The position numbers and the translations under genes are program-made. From Salipiger sp. H15 (GTDB lineage: Bacteria; Pseudomonadota; Alphaproteobacteria; Rhodobacterales; Rhodobacteraceae), in contig NZ_CP123384.1 of assembly GCF_040409955.1 (NCBI RefSeq), forward strand, positions 1,398,501 through 1,462,500: 64,000 nucleotides of DNA, in the 5' to 3' direction. Each line of letters opens with the position of its first letter. Position 1 is the stretch's first letter. The notes below the pieces were generated by a model. That model saw only the letters and a program-made list of their open reading frames with translations. It ran no database searches and was not told the origin of the DNA. This document shows, piece after piece, positions 8,287 through 16,669 of the stretch.

Positions 8287-8937
8287 TCAGTCAACGGCCC
8301 ATCCCTTCGGCTTGAAGAGGGGATCGATGTAGTTGGCGATCTCCATGTCGATGCCATGCGCGAGCTGGCTGCCGCGCAGCGCCGCGGGCGCCGGGTGGCG
8401 GTAGACGGCGTCGCTGCCATCGACGGTTGCGGCCGCGGGGTCCTTGCGGGCTCCGAGCCGTTCGGCAAGACGGATGGAATCGAGGTTCTTGGGGTCGATG
8501 TAGCTGACCGCCCCCTGCCATCCGGCCTCGTCGTAGAAATACCGGCGCACCCGGTGCGTGGCCTCGAGCGCGTAGCCCTTGCCGCCGCGGTCCGGCCAGA
8601 TGATCCAGGCGATCTCGCGCTCGGGCCATTTCGCCGGGAACCAGCCGCCGGCCATGCCGACGGTCTCGCCGGTCGCCTTGAGGTGGATCATCCACATGCC
8701 GAAGCCGCGGATCTGCCAGTGGCCGATCTCGGCGGCGTAGAGCATCCACGCCTCGTAGGCGTTGAGCGGCCCGCCCATGAAGCGCGAGCGGTAGGAGGCG
8801 AAGGTGGCCTTGAAGTCCGGGTAGTCCCCGGCCTTCGGCGCGCGCAGCACCAGCCGGGCCGTTTCCAGCTCGGGAATGCCCTGCAGCACGGCTGCGGGAA
8901 CCGCCGCGGCGGCCTGGGTGTGCAGCGCGAGGCTCAT
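8287..8937 (-). CDS. GNAT family N-acetyltransferase (first of three tandem copies by coordinate)
   Basis: The 216-residue product has the RimJ-type N-terminal signature PELETARLVLRAPKAGDYPDF and the acetyl-CoA region GKGYALEATHRVRRYFYDEAG, with an IDPKNLDSIRLAERLGA C-terminal motif. Such proteins transfer an acetyl group to protein N-termini or small amines; the target is unknown. Its ATG overlaps the stop of the upstream paralogue by 4 bp (ATGA), showing translational coupling. It has about 30 additional C-terminal residues not present in its neighbours. Confidence 0.9.
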   Translation of the reverse strand: MSLALHTQAAAAVPAAVLQGIPELETARLVLRAPKAGDYPDFKATFASYRSRFMGGPLNAYEAWMLYAAEIGHWQIRGFGMWMIHLKATGETVGMAGGWFPAKWPEREIAWIIWPDRGGKGYALEATHRVRRYFYDEAGWQGAVSYIDPKNLDSIRLAERLGARKDPAAATVDGSDAVYRHPAPAALRGSQLAHGIDMEIANYIDPLFKPKGWAVD

Positions 8938-9455
8938 GCGTCCCCCCCGGCGATCTGCGGGTGGCGGTAGATATGCGCGATCTGGCCCATCACCATCTCC
9001 TCGCGCTCGAACCGCGCGCCGAGGCGCAGCGCCAGCGCCCGCGAGCGGTCGTTGCCGGGATCGACGAGGCTGATGAGCCGGGTCAGGCCGAAGTGCCGCG
9101 CGGCGGCGGCGCGCGCGGCGGAGGCGGCCTCGTAAGCGTAGCCGCGGCCCTCGAACTGCGTGAAGATCGAGTAGGCGAGCTCGGGCTCGGGCCATTCGAT
9201 GTGGTTCAGCGGGCCGGTGAAGCCGCACATCTCGCCGCTGTCGCGGTCGATCACGTGCCAGATGCCGTAGCCGCGGATCTGCCAGTGGCCGGCACCGCGC
9301 AGCAGGGTGCGCCAGACGTGGCTGCGGTCGACCGGGCCGCCGACGAAGCGCGAGCGCGGCTCGGCGTAGAAGGCGCACATCGCGTCGAGATCCTCGAAGC
9401 GCGGGGCGCGCAGGACCAGCCGCTCGGTCTCGATCACCGGAATCTCGACGCTCAT
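8934..9455 (-). CDS. GNAT family N-acetyltransferase (middle copy)
   Basis: 173 residues, with the same plan as its neighbours: IPVIETERLVLRAPRFEDLDAM at the N-terminus, GHWQIRGYGIWHVIDRDSGE in the centre, an acetyl-CoA loop FEGRGYAYEAASAARAAAA, and a VDPGNDRSRALALRLGA motif near the end. ATGA overlaps link it to both flanking paralogues. The shared GHWxxRGYG and RFxGGP motifs show that the three genes arose by duplication. Substrate unknown. Confidence 0.9.
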   Translation of the reverse strand: MSVEIPVIETERLVLRAPRFEDLDAMCAFYAEPRSRFVGGPVDRSHVWRTLLRGAGHWQIRGYGIWHVIDRDSGEMCGFTGPLNHIEWPEPELAYSIFTQFEGRGYAYEAASAARAAAARHFGLTRLISLVDPGNDRSRALALRLGARFEREEMVMGQIAHIYRHPQIAGGDA

Positions 9456-9982
9456 GCCAGCACCTCCTCGGCGGGAGGGTGGCGATAGAGCATGTCCTCG
9501 CCCATGTGGTAGTTGGTGTAGGTGCGCTCGTAGACCGCGCCGAGCCGTTCGGCCAGCGCGACGGAGCGGGTGTTGCCCGGCACGATGTTCGAGGTCAGCG
9601 TGGTGAAGCCGAGATCCTCGTAGGCGTAGCGGCGCACGCGCAGCGCCGCCTCGGTGGCGATGCCCTTGCCCTCGAAGCCCTCGAAGACCACCCAGCCGAT
9701 TTCCGGCTCGGGCCAGCCCTCGGGGTTCCAGATGCCGCAGATGCCGGCGGGCTTGCCGCTGGCCCGGTCCTCGATGGTGAAATAGCCGTAGCCGCGCAGG
9801 TGCCAGTGGCCGACGTTGAGCGCGAACCAGCGCCAGGCGTCGCCGCGGTGGTCGTAGCCGCCGAAACCGTCGGCCCGCTCGCGGTCGAGCAGGAAGGCAA
9901 TCATGGCTTCAGCGTCGCCGGCCTCGGGGCCGCGCAGGATCAGGCGCTCGGTGTCGAGACGGGGGGCGTTGACGAGGCTCAT
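9452..9982 (-). CDS. GNAT family N-acetyltransferase (promoter-proximal copy)
   Basis: 176 residues from the ATG at 9982, which has GGAGG 8 nt upstream; an upstream ATG at 10006 falls in the palindromic repeat and is rejected. Motifs: RLDTERLILRGPEAGDAEAM, GHWHLRGYGYFTIEDRASG, FEGKGIATEAALRVRRYAYE (acetyl-CoA loop) and VPGNTRSVALAERLGAVYER. It is coupled by ATGA to the next copy. A tandem double palindrome sits immediately upstream, between this gene and ffh. Confidence 0.9.
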   Translation of the reverse strand: MSLVNAPRLDTERLILRGPEAGDAEAMIAFLLDRERADGFGGYDHRGDAWRWFALNVGHWHLRGYGYFTIEDRASGKPAGICGIWNPEGWPEPEIGWVVFEGFEGKGIATEAALRVRRYAYEDLGFTTLTSNIVPGNTRSVALAERLGAVYERTYTNYHMGEDMLYRHPPAEEVLA

Positions 9983-10002
9983 GCGGCGCCTCCGGAGGTC
10001 GG

Positions 10003-10046
10003 GCAAAAGCCTTCGAAGGCTTTTGCAAATCCCTTCGAAGGGATTT
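10003..10046. repeat. Tandem double palindrome (24 + 20 bp), copy 1
   Basis: Two perfect palindromes abut: 10003-10026 (arms GCAAAAGCC, centre TTCGAA) and 10027-10046 (arms AAATCCC, centre TTCGAA). A second copy with the same lengths and order, but different arm sequences, is at 14495-14538. Each could form an RNA hairpin or bind a dimeric protein. Confidence 0.85.
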
Positions 10047-10064
10047 GGATCGGGCTGCGCGGGC

Positions 10065-10271
10065 TCATGCGTAGGCCTCCACGCCGCCGTCCGAATCCTC
10101 GTCCGGTGCGCCGTAGCGCGCGAAGGGGTCAGCCGCGGCGCCGGTGGCGGCCTCGGGATGCGAGTATTTGGGGAAAGATGAAAGGCGCACGCCCTCGGCG
10201 CCGGCCGCCTCGGGGGCGGTCGGGTCGCGCAGCTCGGAAGGCTGCAGGGGGAGGGCGTGCGCGCGGATCAT
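10065..10271 (-). CDS. Possible small protein downstream of ffh (doubtful)
   Basis: A 68-codon frame starts at an ATG that overlaps the ffh stop by ATGA (10268-10271). It is Ala, Pro and Asp rich with no recognisable domain, and ends ADPFARYGAPDEDSDGG. Part of it (FPKYSHPEA) is simply a translation of an intergenic repeat element, which argues against selection for protein function. Coupled position is the main support. Confidence 0.3.
   Translation of the reverse strand: MIRAHALPLQPSELRDPTAPEAAGAEGVRLSSFPKYSHPEAATGAAADPFARYGAPDEDSDGGVEAYA
10158..10184. repeat. Single copy of TATTTGG-type intergenic repeat
   Basis: The stretch GCGAGTATTTGGGGAAAGAT and the following GAAAGG resembles one arm of the perfect inverted repeat at 52699-52756 (GCGTATTTGGAAAGAGAAGA). 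It appears to be a half-unit of the same dispersed, family-typical element. Confidence 0.5.
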
Positions 10272-11782
10272 TTCTTCTTGCCGAAGCCGCCGAGGCCCGG
10301 GGGCAGGGCGCTGCCGCCGAGACCGGGCAGGCCGCCGAGGCCACCGGGCAGCTTGCCGCCCATCGCCTTGGCCGCGGCCTCGATCTGCTTGGGGTCCATC
10401 TGCGACGGGTCCATGCCCTCGGGCATGCCGCCCTTGCCGAACATGCCCTTCATGGCCTGCTTCAGCATGCCGCCTTTGCCCATCTTGCCGATCTTCTTCA
10501 TCATGTCGGACATCTGGCGCTGCATCTTCAGCAGCTTGTTCAGATCCGCCACGTCCATGCCGGCGCCGGTCGCGATGCGCTTCTTGCGCGAGGCCTGCAG
10601 GAGCTGCGGGTTGGCGCGCTCCTTCTTGGTCATCGAGTTGATGAGGGCGATCTGCTGGCGCAGGACGCGGTCGTCGAGACCGGCCTCGTCCATCTGCTTG
10701 GCCATCTTGGCGGCGCCCGGCATCATCTGCATCATGCCCTGCAGGCCGCCCATCTTCATCATCTGCTCGAGCTGCATCTTCAGGTCGTTCATGTTGAACT
10801 GACCCTTCTGGAAGCGCTTCATCATGCGCTCGGCCTGCTCGGCCTCGAGCGTCTGCTGCGCCTTCTCGACCAGCGCGACGATGTCGCCCATGCCGAGGAT
10901 GCGGCCGGCGACGCGCTCGGGCTCGAAGGTCTCGAGCGCGTCCATCTTCTCGCCGAGGCCGACGAACTTGATCGGCTTGCCGGTGATGGCGCGCATCGAG
11001 AGCGCGGCGCCGCCGCGGCCGTCGCCGTCCATCCGGGTCAGCACCACGCCCGAGACGCCGATCTTGTCGTCGAACTCGGTGGCGACGTTGACCGCGTCCT
11101 GGCCGGTGAGGCCGTCGACCACCAGCAGCGTCTCGCGCGGGTTGACCACGTCGCGCACGTCGGCGGCCTGCTGGATCAGCTCGGCGTCGATGTGCAGGCG
11201 GCCGGCGGTGTCGAGCATGTAGACGTCGTAGCCGCCGAGGCTGGCCTGGGTCCTGGCGCGTTTCGCGATGGCGACCGGGTCCTCGCCCTTGACGATCGGC
11301 AGCGTGTCGACGCCGATCTGCTGGCCGAGGATCTGCAGCTGCTCCATGGCCGCCGGGCGGTTCACGTCGAGCGAGGCCATCAGCACCTTCTTGCGGTCGC
11401 GCTCCTTGAGGCGCTTGGCAAGCTTGGCGGTGGTGGTGGTCTTGCCCGAGCCCTGCAGGCCGACCATGAGAATCGGCGCGGGCGCGTTGTCGATGCGCAG
11501 CGCGCCGGGCTCGCCCTCGCCGGCGAGGGTGGCGATCAGCTCGTCATGGACGATCTTCACCACCTGCTGTCCGGGGGTCACCGAGCGGGTGACGGCGGAG
11601 CCGGTGGCCTTCTTCTCGACCGCCTTGATGAACTGGCGCGCCACCGGCAGCGAGACGTCGGCCTCGAGCAGGGCGACGCGGACCTCGCGCAGGGCGGTGC
11701 GGACGTCGTCCTCGGAGAGGGCGCCCTGCTTGGTGAGGCGGTCGAAGACGCCGCCGAGGCGTTCGGAAAGAGATTCGAACAT
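10268..11782 (-). CDS. ffh: Signal recognition particle protein Ffh (SRP54)
   Basis: 504 residues from MFESLSERLG at 11782 (AAGGAG about 11 nt upstream). Order: N domain (1-100), GTPase G domain with P-loop GLQGSGKTTT (108-117) and DTAGR, then the methionine-rich M domain (from about 330) that binds SRP RNA and signal peptides, ending in a glycine- and lysine-rich tail. It directs ribosomes making inner-membrane proteins to FtsY. No SRP RNA gene was found alongside. It heads the minus-strand cluster that continues into the GNAT genes. Confidence 0.98.
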   Translation of the reverse strand: MFESLSERLGGVFDRLTKQGALSEDDVRTALREVRVALLEADVSLPVARQFIKAVEKKATGSAVTRSVTPGQQVVKIVHDELIATLAGEGEPGALRIDNAPAPILMVGLQGSGKTTTTAKLAKRLKERDRKKVLMASLDVNRPAAMEQLQILGQQIGVDTLPIVKGEDPVAIAKRARTQASLGGYDVYMLDTAGRLHIDAELIQQAADVRDVVNPRETLLVVDGLTGQDAVNVATEFDDKIGVSGVVLTRMDGDGRGGAALSMRAITGKPIKFVGLGEKMDALETFEPERVAGRILGMGDIVALVEKAQQTLEAEQAERMMKRFQKGQFNMNDLKMQLEQMMKMGGLQGMMQMMPGAAKMAKQMDEAGLDDRVLRQQIALINSMTKKERANPQLLQASRKKRIATGAGMDVADLNKLLKMQRQMSDMMKKIGKMGKGGMLKQAMKGMFGKGGMPEGMDPSQMDPKQIEAAAKAMGGKLPGGLGGLPGLGGSALPPGLGGFGKKK

Positions 11783-12282
11783 GGGCCGTCGGGCTCCTTC
11801 TTCTCTGGTCCGTATCTGTGTGCAGACCCGAAGATGGGGGCCGCGCGGCGTGGAATCAAACATGACGCCGGGAGCGCGTGGTCCTTGCCGGGCCCATGGG
11901 ACAATGCGAAAACGCCTCCGTGGGCGCAACGCGCTGACGGAGGGCGATCCCGGGCATTGGCCCAAGGGACCGGAAGCAGAGGGACTCCCGGTGGATTGCG
12001 CGCGATGTACGCCCGTGGGGCCCGGGAGTCAAGTTCGGGCCGGAATCGGTGCGGAAACGGGCGGAACGCGGGGGCCGGGACGGGCGCGCGCGGAGGTTGA
12101 GCGGGGGCCGAGCGGGCAATGGTCGGGGGCGGGACGCTGCGGCAGCGCCCGATGTGTTTGCAATTTGGGCACAGATCCGCTTGATGCACGCGGAAGTAGC
12201 GTATTTTCTCATTTAATTCTGGCCCGATGGCCGGAATGACGCTATGTCAGAGACTGAAGACGCTCATTTGATAGGTGCGAAT
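11783..12282. promoter_or_regulatory. Divergent intergenic region between ffh and the small exported protein
   Basis: No gene can be supported in this 500-bp stretch, which must hold promoters for both directions. Toward the plus strand, a loose TTGATG (12181-12186), 15 nt, TATTTT (12202-12207) pair precedes an imperfect 8-bp inverted repeat (12217-12224 with 12229-12236) in the presumed leader of the gene at 12283. The 11880-12060 part is very GC-rich and contains several short inverted repeats, but no known RNA could be recognised. Confidence 0.35.
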
Positions 12283-12516
12283 ATGAAAATCAAAGATCTC
12301 TTTGCTTCCGTCGCCATTGTCTCGATGGTCAGTGCATCGGCAGCATTCGCAGGTTCGCTCGAAGCAACCGTCGAAGAAGATGACCCCTATGCAGTGGTTC
12401 CGGTTGCCACCCCGTCCAGCGGCGCAGCCCTGGCAGTGGCCGGTGGCCTCGCAGCGCTCGCGCTGATCGCGGCCGCGTCGGACGACGACGATTCGAGCTC
12501 GGACAGCTCCGACTGA
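12283..12516 (+). CDS. Small exported protein with hydrophobic segment and acidic serine tail
   Basis: 77 residues from MKIKDLFASV; an AGGTG site lies 6-7 nt upstream, better than the upstream in-frame ATG at 12244. A signal peptide ends near residue 23 (AAFA/GS). A second alanine-rich hydrophobic segment (about 45-65) is followed by a C-terminal run of Asp and Ser. Similar signal-plus-hairpin-plus-acidic proteins are common in this bacterial family but have no assigned function. A strong terminator follows directly, so it is a monocistronic, probably well expressed gene. Confidence 0.75.
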   Translation: MKIKDLFASVAIVSMVSASAAFAGSLEATVEEDDPYAVVPVATPSSGAALAVAGGLAALALIAAASDDDDSSSDSSD

Positions 12517-12556
12517 TCCACTCGGACAGAGGTCTGCGCCAAGGCGCAGCTTGATC

Positions 12557-12588
12557 AACGCCCGGCCTAGGCCGGGCGTTCGTCTTTT
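12557..12588 (+). terminator. Terminator of the small exported protein gene
   Basis: A perfect palindrome at 12557-12580 (arms AACGCCCGGCCT) is followed by CGTCTTTT. It is 40 bp past the stop codon of the 77-residue protein gene. Confidence 0.8.
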
Positions 12589-12725
12589 CCGGGTGGCGGT
12601 TCCAGGCGGCGGTTCCGGGCGGCGCCTCGGGCAGGGCCCGGGGCAAGCGGGGCGCAAGAGCTTGCATTCCCCGGCGTCTTCGCGCTTTCTGGCCCGGAGT
12701 TTGAGCCCGGACGCAGGAGAGGCCG

Positions 12726-13607
12726 ATGGACAACTGGGACGAGATTCGCACCGCCTATCACGTGGCGCGGCTGGGAACCGTCAGCGGCGCCGCCGAGGTT
12801 CTGGGCGTGCACCATGCCACGGTGATCCGGCACATCGACGCGCTCGAGGCGCGACTCGGGGTGAAGCTGTTCCAGCGCCACGCGCGCGGCTACACGCCGA
12901 CCGAGGCGGGCAGCGACCTGTCGCGGGTGGCGCAATGCACCGATGACCAGTTCCAGCAGCTCGTCGGCCGGATCAAGGGCCGGGGCGAGGCGGTCTCGGG
13001 CGAGCTTCTCGTCACCTCGCTGGTGAATTTCTCGACCCTGATGATCGGCGCGCTGACCTCGTTCCGCGAGGCCTATCCCGAGGTGACGGTGCGCTATCTC
13101 ACCGGCGCGCGGCTGTTCCGGCTGGAATATGGCGAGGCGCATGTGGCGCTGCGCGCCGGGGCCGCGCCGCAGGAGCCGGACAACGTGGTGCAGCCCTTCG
13201 ACCGCCAGTCGGTCGCGCTTTACGCCGCGAAGTCCTACATCGCCCGGAAGGGGATGCCGAAGGGCGTGCCGGAGCTGGCGACGCATGACTTCGTCGGCTT
13301 CGAGGATCTCGACTCGCGCGCGCCCTCGAACCGCTGGATGAAGGCCAACGTGCCGCAGGAGCGCATCGTCTTCCGCACCTCGGACGACCGGGTGCAGCTG
13401 CAGGCGATCCGCGCCGGGGCGGGCATGGGCTTCATGTCGGTGACCGAGGGCGAATCCGATCCCGAGCTGGTGCAGGTGCTGCCGCCGCAGGAGGACTGGT
13501 CCTCGCCGCTGTGGCTGGTGACCCACGTCGACCTGCACCGCACGCCGAAGGTGCAGGCCTTCCTCAAGCACCTGAAGTCCTATGCCGCGGAGCAGGACCT
13601 GGCGTGA
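12726..13607 (+). CDS. LysR family transcriptional regulator
   Basis: 293 residues with an N-terminal winged helix-turn-helix (about 3-62; TVSGAAEVLGVHHATVIRHIDALEARLGVKLFQR) and a periplasmic-binding-like effector domain (about 90-290). LysR proteins bind DNA as tetramers and respond to a small ligand. An AGGAGAGG site precedes the ATG. The stop codon overlaps the start of the EamA exporter (GTGA), so the regulator and transporter are one operon and probably share the ligand. Confidence 0.93.
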   Translation: MDNWDEIRTAYHVARLGTVSGAAEVLGVHHATVIRHIDALEARLGVKLFQRHARGYTPTEAGSDLSRVAQCTDDQFQQLVGRIKGRGEAVSGELLVTSLVNFSTLMIGALTSFREAYPEVTVRYLTGARLFRLEYGEAHVALRAGAAPQEPDNVVQPFDRQSVALYAAKSYIARKGMPKGVPELATHDFVGFEDLDSRAPSNRWMKANVPQERIVFRTSDDRVQLQAIRAGAGMGFMSVTEGESDPELVQVLPPQEDWSSPLWLVTHVDLHRTPKVQAFLKHLKSYAAEQDLA

Positions 13608-14488
13608 CATCGACCGAGTCCGGCCGCGGCCATCTCGCGATGCTGGCCTTCTCGGCCTTCGTCGCGGGCTCCTTCTCGCTGGGATCGATGGCGGCGCCGC
13701 ACATCGCCCCCGCCGCGCTGAACGCGGCGCGCTTCCTGCTGGCCACGGCGGCGCTTGCCGCGGTCGTCCTGGCGCGCGGCGGCATTCCGCGCCGGGCGCT
13801 GGCCGCGCCGTGGCGCTACCTGCTGATCGGCGGGCTGATGTCGGTCTACTTCGTGCTGATGTTCGAGGGGCTGAGGACCGCGGAGCCGGTCAGCATGTCG
13901 GCGGTCTTCACCCTCACCCCGGTGATGGCGGCGGGCTTCGGCTGGCTGCTGATGCGCCAGCGGATGAGCCGGCGCATCGCGCTGGCGCTGGCGATCGGCG
14001 GGCTCGGGGCGCTCTGGGTGATCTTCCGCGCCGACCTCGGGGCGCTGCTGCGCTTCTCGCCGGGGCGCGGCGAGATGATCTTCCTCGTCGGCTGCGCCGC
14101 CCACGCGATCTACGCGCCGATGGTGCCGCGGCTCAATCGCGGCGAGCCGGCGCTGGTCTTCACGCTGGGCACCATGGTGGCGGGCACGCTGGTGCTGATC
14201 CTCTGGGGCTGGCGCGACATCGTCGCCACCGACTGGCGCGCGCTGCCCGGCATCGTCTGGGTCACCATCCTCTATACCACGGTGGCGGCGACGGCGCTCA
14301 GCACGGCGCTCATCCAGTTCGCGGCGATGCGCCTGCCGAGCGCCAAGGTCATGGCCTATACCTACCTCATCCCGAGCTGGGTGATCCTGTGGGAGATCGC
14401 GCTGGGGCGCGCCGCGCCGCCGGCGCTGGTGCTCGTCGGCGTGGCGCTGTCGGTGGTGGCGCTGCTGCTGCTGTTGCGGGACGGGTAG
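13604..14488 (+). CDS. EamA/DMT family transporter (probable metabolite exporter)
   Basis: 294 residues from a GTG that overlaps the LysR stop by 4 bp, with AGGA 6 nt upstream; ten hydrophobic segments form two EamA repeats (about 15-140 and 155-290). LFRTAEPVSMSA-like and LIQFAAMRLPSAKVMAYTYLIPSWVIL regions are typical of RhaT/YdcZ-like drug/metabolite transporters. The coupled LysR gene likely controls it. The true substrate is unknown. The 3' end faces the convergent ArsR gene across a double palindrome. Confidence 0.9.
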   Translation: MTSTESGRGHLAMLAFSAFVAGSFSLGSMAAPHIAPAALNAARFLLATAALAAVVLARGGIPRRALAAPWRYLLIGGLMSVYFVLMFEGLRTAEPVSMSAVFTLTPVMAAGFGWLLMRQRMSRRIALALAIGGLGALWVIFRADLGALLRFSPGRGEMIFLVGCAAHAIYAPMVPRLNRGEPALVFTLGTMVAGTLVLILWGWRDIVATDWRALPGIVWVTILYTTVAATALSTALIQFAAMRLPSAKVMAYTYLIPSWVILWEIALGRAAPPALVLVGVALSVVALLLLLRDG

Positions 14489-14494
14489 GGGAGG

Positions 14495-14538
14495 GCAACT
14501 CTCTTGGAAGAGAGCTGCAAATTCCTTGGAGGGAATTA
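14495..14538. repeat. Tandem double palindrome (24 + 20 bp), copy 2
   Basis: A 24-bp near-palindrome (14495-14518; arms GCAACTCTCTT and AAGAGAGCTGC) abuts a roughly 20-bp one (14519-14538; AATTCC...GGAATT). The layout matches the element at 10003-10046 exactly in length and order, but the arms differ and still pair. It lies between convergent genes and may act as a two-way terminator. Confidence 0.75.
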
Positions 14539-14542
14539 GCCG

Positions 14543-14893
14543 TCAGGCCTGGTCTTCGCGGGCGGGCGCGTCGGGGGCCAGCTCGGTCTGCAGGAAGCGC
14601 TCGAAGGCGTCGAGGTTGATCGGCTCGAACTGCCCGAAGCCCTGCATCCAGACCGAGGCCTCGCGCAGCGCGTCGGGCTCGAGCTTGCACCATTTCACCC
14701 GGCCGCGCTTTTCCTGGCTGATCAGCCCGGCGGTGGCGAGCAGGGCGAGGTGCTTGGAGATCGCCGCCAGCGACATCTCGAAGGGCTCGGCGACATCGGT
14801 CACCGCCATGTCATCCTCGAGCAGCATGGCGAGGATGCGCCGCCGCGTGGGGTCGGCCAGGGCGGAAAAGACGGTGTCGAGATCGGGTTGCAT
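14543..14893 (-). CDS. ArsR family winged-helix regulator
   Basis: 116 residues: FSALADPTRRRILAMLLEDDMAV starts the ArsR fold, with recognition helix MSLAAISKHLALLATAGLI and wing KRGRVKWCKLEP. No metal-binding CVCD motif is present and the single cysteine is in the wing, so it is a metal-independent type such as those paired with SRPBCC-domain genes, though no such partner is adjacent. It is divergent from atpI, 250 bp away, and convergent with the EamA gene. Confidence 0.9.
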   Translation of the reverse strand: MQPDLDTVFSALADPTRRRILAMLLEDDMAVTDVAEPFEMSLAAISKHLALLATAGLISQEKRGRVKWCKLEPDALREASVWMQGFGQFEPINLDAFERFLQTELAPDAPAREDQA

Positions 14894-15143
14894 GGGCTCA
14901 TAAGTGCCGGAGCGGGGCGGGGCGTCAAGCCGCGCCGTGACGGCGGGCCGGGCATAGTCAACCCCGGGGTTGAATATGGATTTCGCCCCATGTTGGCGCT
15001 AGCGGCGCGATGCTGCGCTGCGGCTTCGTCGACTGGATAAGCGAAAACAATGGGTTAGACCGCTGTTACAGGCGTTCACGGCGGGTTGACTCAGAGCCCC
15101 CCTGCGCATAGCAACTCCTCGAACGTCCGAATGGAGCGAAACG

Positions 15144-15521
15144 GTGGGCGATCCCGATCCGAAGCGGCAACTCGACGCGCTGGAGGCGAAGATCGCGGCG
15201 GCCAAGGCTGCCCGGGAAACCCGGAAGTCGCACCAGGAGGAACACTATTCCCAGGCCAACATCGCCTGGCGGATGGTGACGGAAATGGTGGCCGGTCTCG
15301 GGATCGGCTTCGGCATCGGCTACGGACTGGACATCCTCCTGGGGACCATGCCGTGGTTCATGGTGCTGTTCACATTGCTGGGCCTCGTGGCGGGCATCCG
15401 CGTGATGTTGCGGACCGCCGCCGAGATCCAGGCGAAACAAGCTTCCGGCCCAGCCGGAGAGGGACAATCCTCCGGCAAGCCCGGAGATGACGAGAAGAGG
15501 GATCGCGGCGATGGCGACTGA
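15144..15521 (+). CDS. atpI: ATP synthase protein I (assembly factor)
   Basis: 125 residues starting at GTG with GGAG 8 nt upstream. A charged N-terminal coil (about 1-45) is followed by two transmembrane helices ([17 protein letters not shown], about 50-68, and [19 protein letters not shown], about 71-89) and a hydrophilic tail. AtpI helps assemble the c-ring and is first in the F0 operon. Its last 11 bp overlap the atpB start. Confidence 0.93.
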   Translation: MGDPDPKRQLDALEAKIAAAKAARETRKSHQEEHYSQANIAWRMVTEMVAGLGIGFGIGYGLDILLGTMPWFMVLFTLLGLVAGIRVMLRTAAEIQAKQASGPAGEGQSSGKPGDDEKRDRGDGD

Positions 15522-16290
15522 AGCGGCTCACGGTGTGGAAACGGTGGAACATGCGGCCGGGACCGGCCTCTCCTTCCACCCGATGGACCAGTTCATGATC
15601 AAGCCGCTCTTCGGAGACGGCGGCGTGGGCATGTTCACCATCACCAACGTGACGCTCTGGATGTTCATCTGCATCCTCGCGATCATCGGCGTCATGGTCA
15701 TCGGCACCTCGCGCCGCGCGATCATCCCCTCGCGCAGCCAGTCGGTCGCCGAACTGGCCTACGGCTTCATCTACAAGATGGTGGAAGACGTCACCGGCAA
15801 GGACGGCCTGAAGTACTTCCCCTACATCATGACGCTGTTCATGTTCATCGTCTTCTCGAACTTCCTCGGCCTCATTCCGATGAGCTTCACCACCACCTCG
15901 CACATCGCGGTGACCTGGGTGCTGGCGCTCTGCGTGTTCCTCGGCGTGACGATCCTCGGCTTCGTGAAGAACGGCGTGCACTTCCTCGGCCTGTTCTGGG
16001 TGACCTCGGCGCCGCTGGCGCTGCGCCCGATCCTCGCCGTGATCGAGATCATTTCCTACTTCGTCCGCCCGGTCAGCCACTCGATCCGTCTTGCTGGCAA
16101 CGTGATGGCCGGTCACGCCGTGATGAAGGTCTTCGCTGGCTTCGCCGCGCTGGCCGTCGTCTCGCCGGTGTCGATCGTCGCGATCACCGCGATCTACGGG
16201 CTCGAAGTTCTGGTGGCCTTCATCCAGGCCTACGTGTTCACCATCCTGACCTGCGTGTACCTCAAGGACGCGCTGCACCCTGCCCACTGA
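15511..16290 (+). CDS. atpB: ATP synthase F0 subunit a
   Basis: 259 residues from MATEAAHG (15511), inside the 3' end of atpI. It is a multi-helix membrane protein with the essential stator arginine in [13 protein letters not shown] and the C-terminal helix [18 protein letters not shown]. It forms the proton half-channels facing the c-ring. Upstream codons 15487-15510 belong to the overlap and lack support as an earlier start. Confidence 0.98.
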   Translation: MATEAAHGVETVEHAAGTGLSFHPMDQFMIKPLFGDGGVGMFTITNVTLWMFICILAIIGVMVIGTSRRAIIPSRSQSVAELAYGFIYKMVEDVTGKDGLKYFPYIMTLFMFIVFSNFLGLIPMSFTTTSHIAVTWVLALCVFLGVTILGFVKNGVHFLGLFWVTSAPLALRPILAVIEIISYFVRPVSHSIRLAGNVMAGHAVMKVFAGFAALAVVSPVSIVAITAIYGLEVLVAFIQAYVFTILTCVYLKDALHPAH

Positions 16291-16346
16291 GGGCAGGACG
16301 GTCCGGACAACCCCCTAATCCAATTCCATCGTAAGGAGAGACTCAA

Positions 16347-16583
16347 ATGGAAGGCGATATCGCAAACCTCGGTCAGTTCATCGGCGCCGGCCTCGCAGGC
16401 CTGGGTTCGGGCCTCGCAGCCCTCGGCGTTGGCAACGTTGCTGCAAACTTCCTGGGCGGCGCACTGCGCAACCCGTCGGCAGCTGCATCGCAGACCGCCA
16501 CCCTCTTCATCGGCATCGCATTCGCAGAAGCACTGGGGATCTTCTCGTTCCTCGTCGCTCTGCTGCTGATGTTCGCCGTCTAA
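16347..16583 (+). CDS. atpE: ATP synthase F0 subunit c
   Basis: The 78-residue two-helix proteolipid has the RNP polar loop (residues 41-43) and the proton-carrying glutamate E61 in [10 protein letters not shown]. An AAGGAGAG site lies before the ATG. The gene uses GCA and GCG codons and reads more AT-balanced than its neighbours, consistent with very high expression. A glutamate without the Na+-specific ligand pattern suggests proton coupling. Confidence 0.98.
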   Translation: MEGDIANLGQFIGAGLAGLGSGLAALGVGNVAANFLGGALRNPSAAASQTATLFIGIAFAEALGIFSFLVALLLMFAV

Positions 16584-16669
16584 TCCTTCGGGACCTTATC
16601 CTTACGCGGGGGCGGCACCGTCTTTGACGGGCCGCCCCAAGTAGAGACAACGTTCCGACGGAGGACGAC

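Noticed and set aside
11960..12010. Possible SRP (4.5S) RNA near ffh because of a GGACCGGAAGCAG string
   Set aside because: The conserved GGTCAGGNCCGGAAGGNAGCAGCC apical motif is not matched and a long paired stem was not found.
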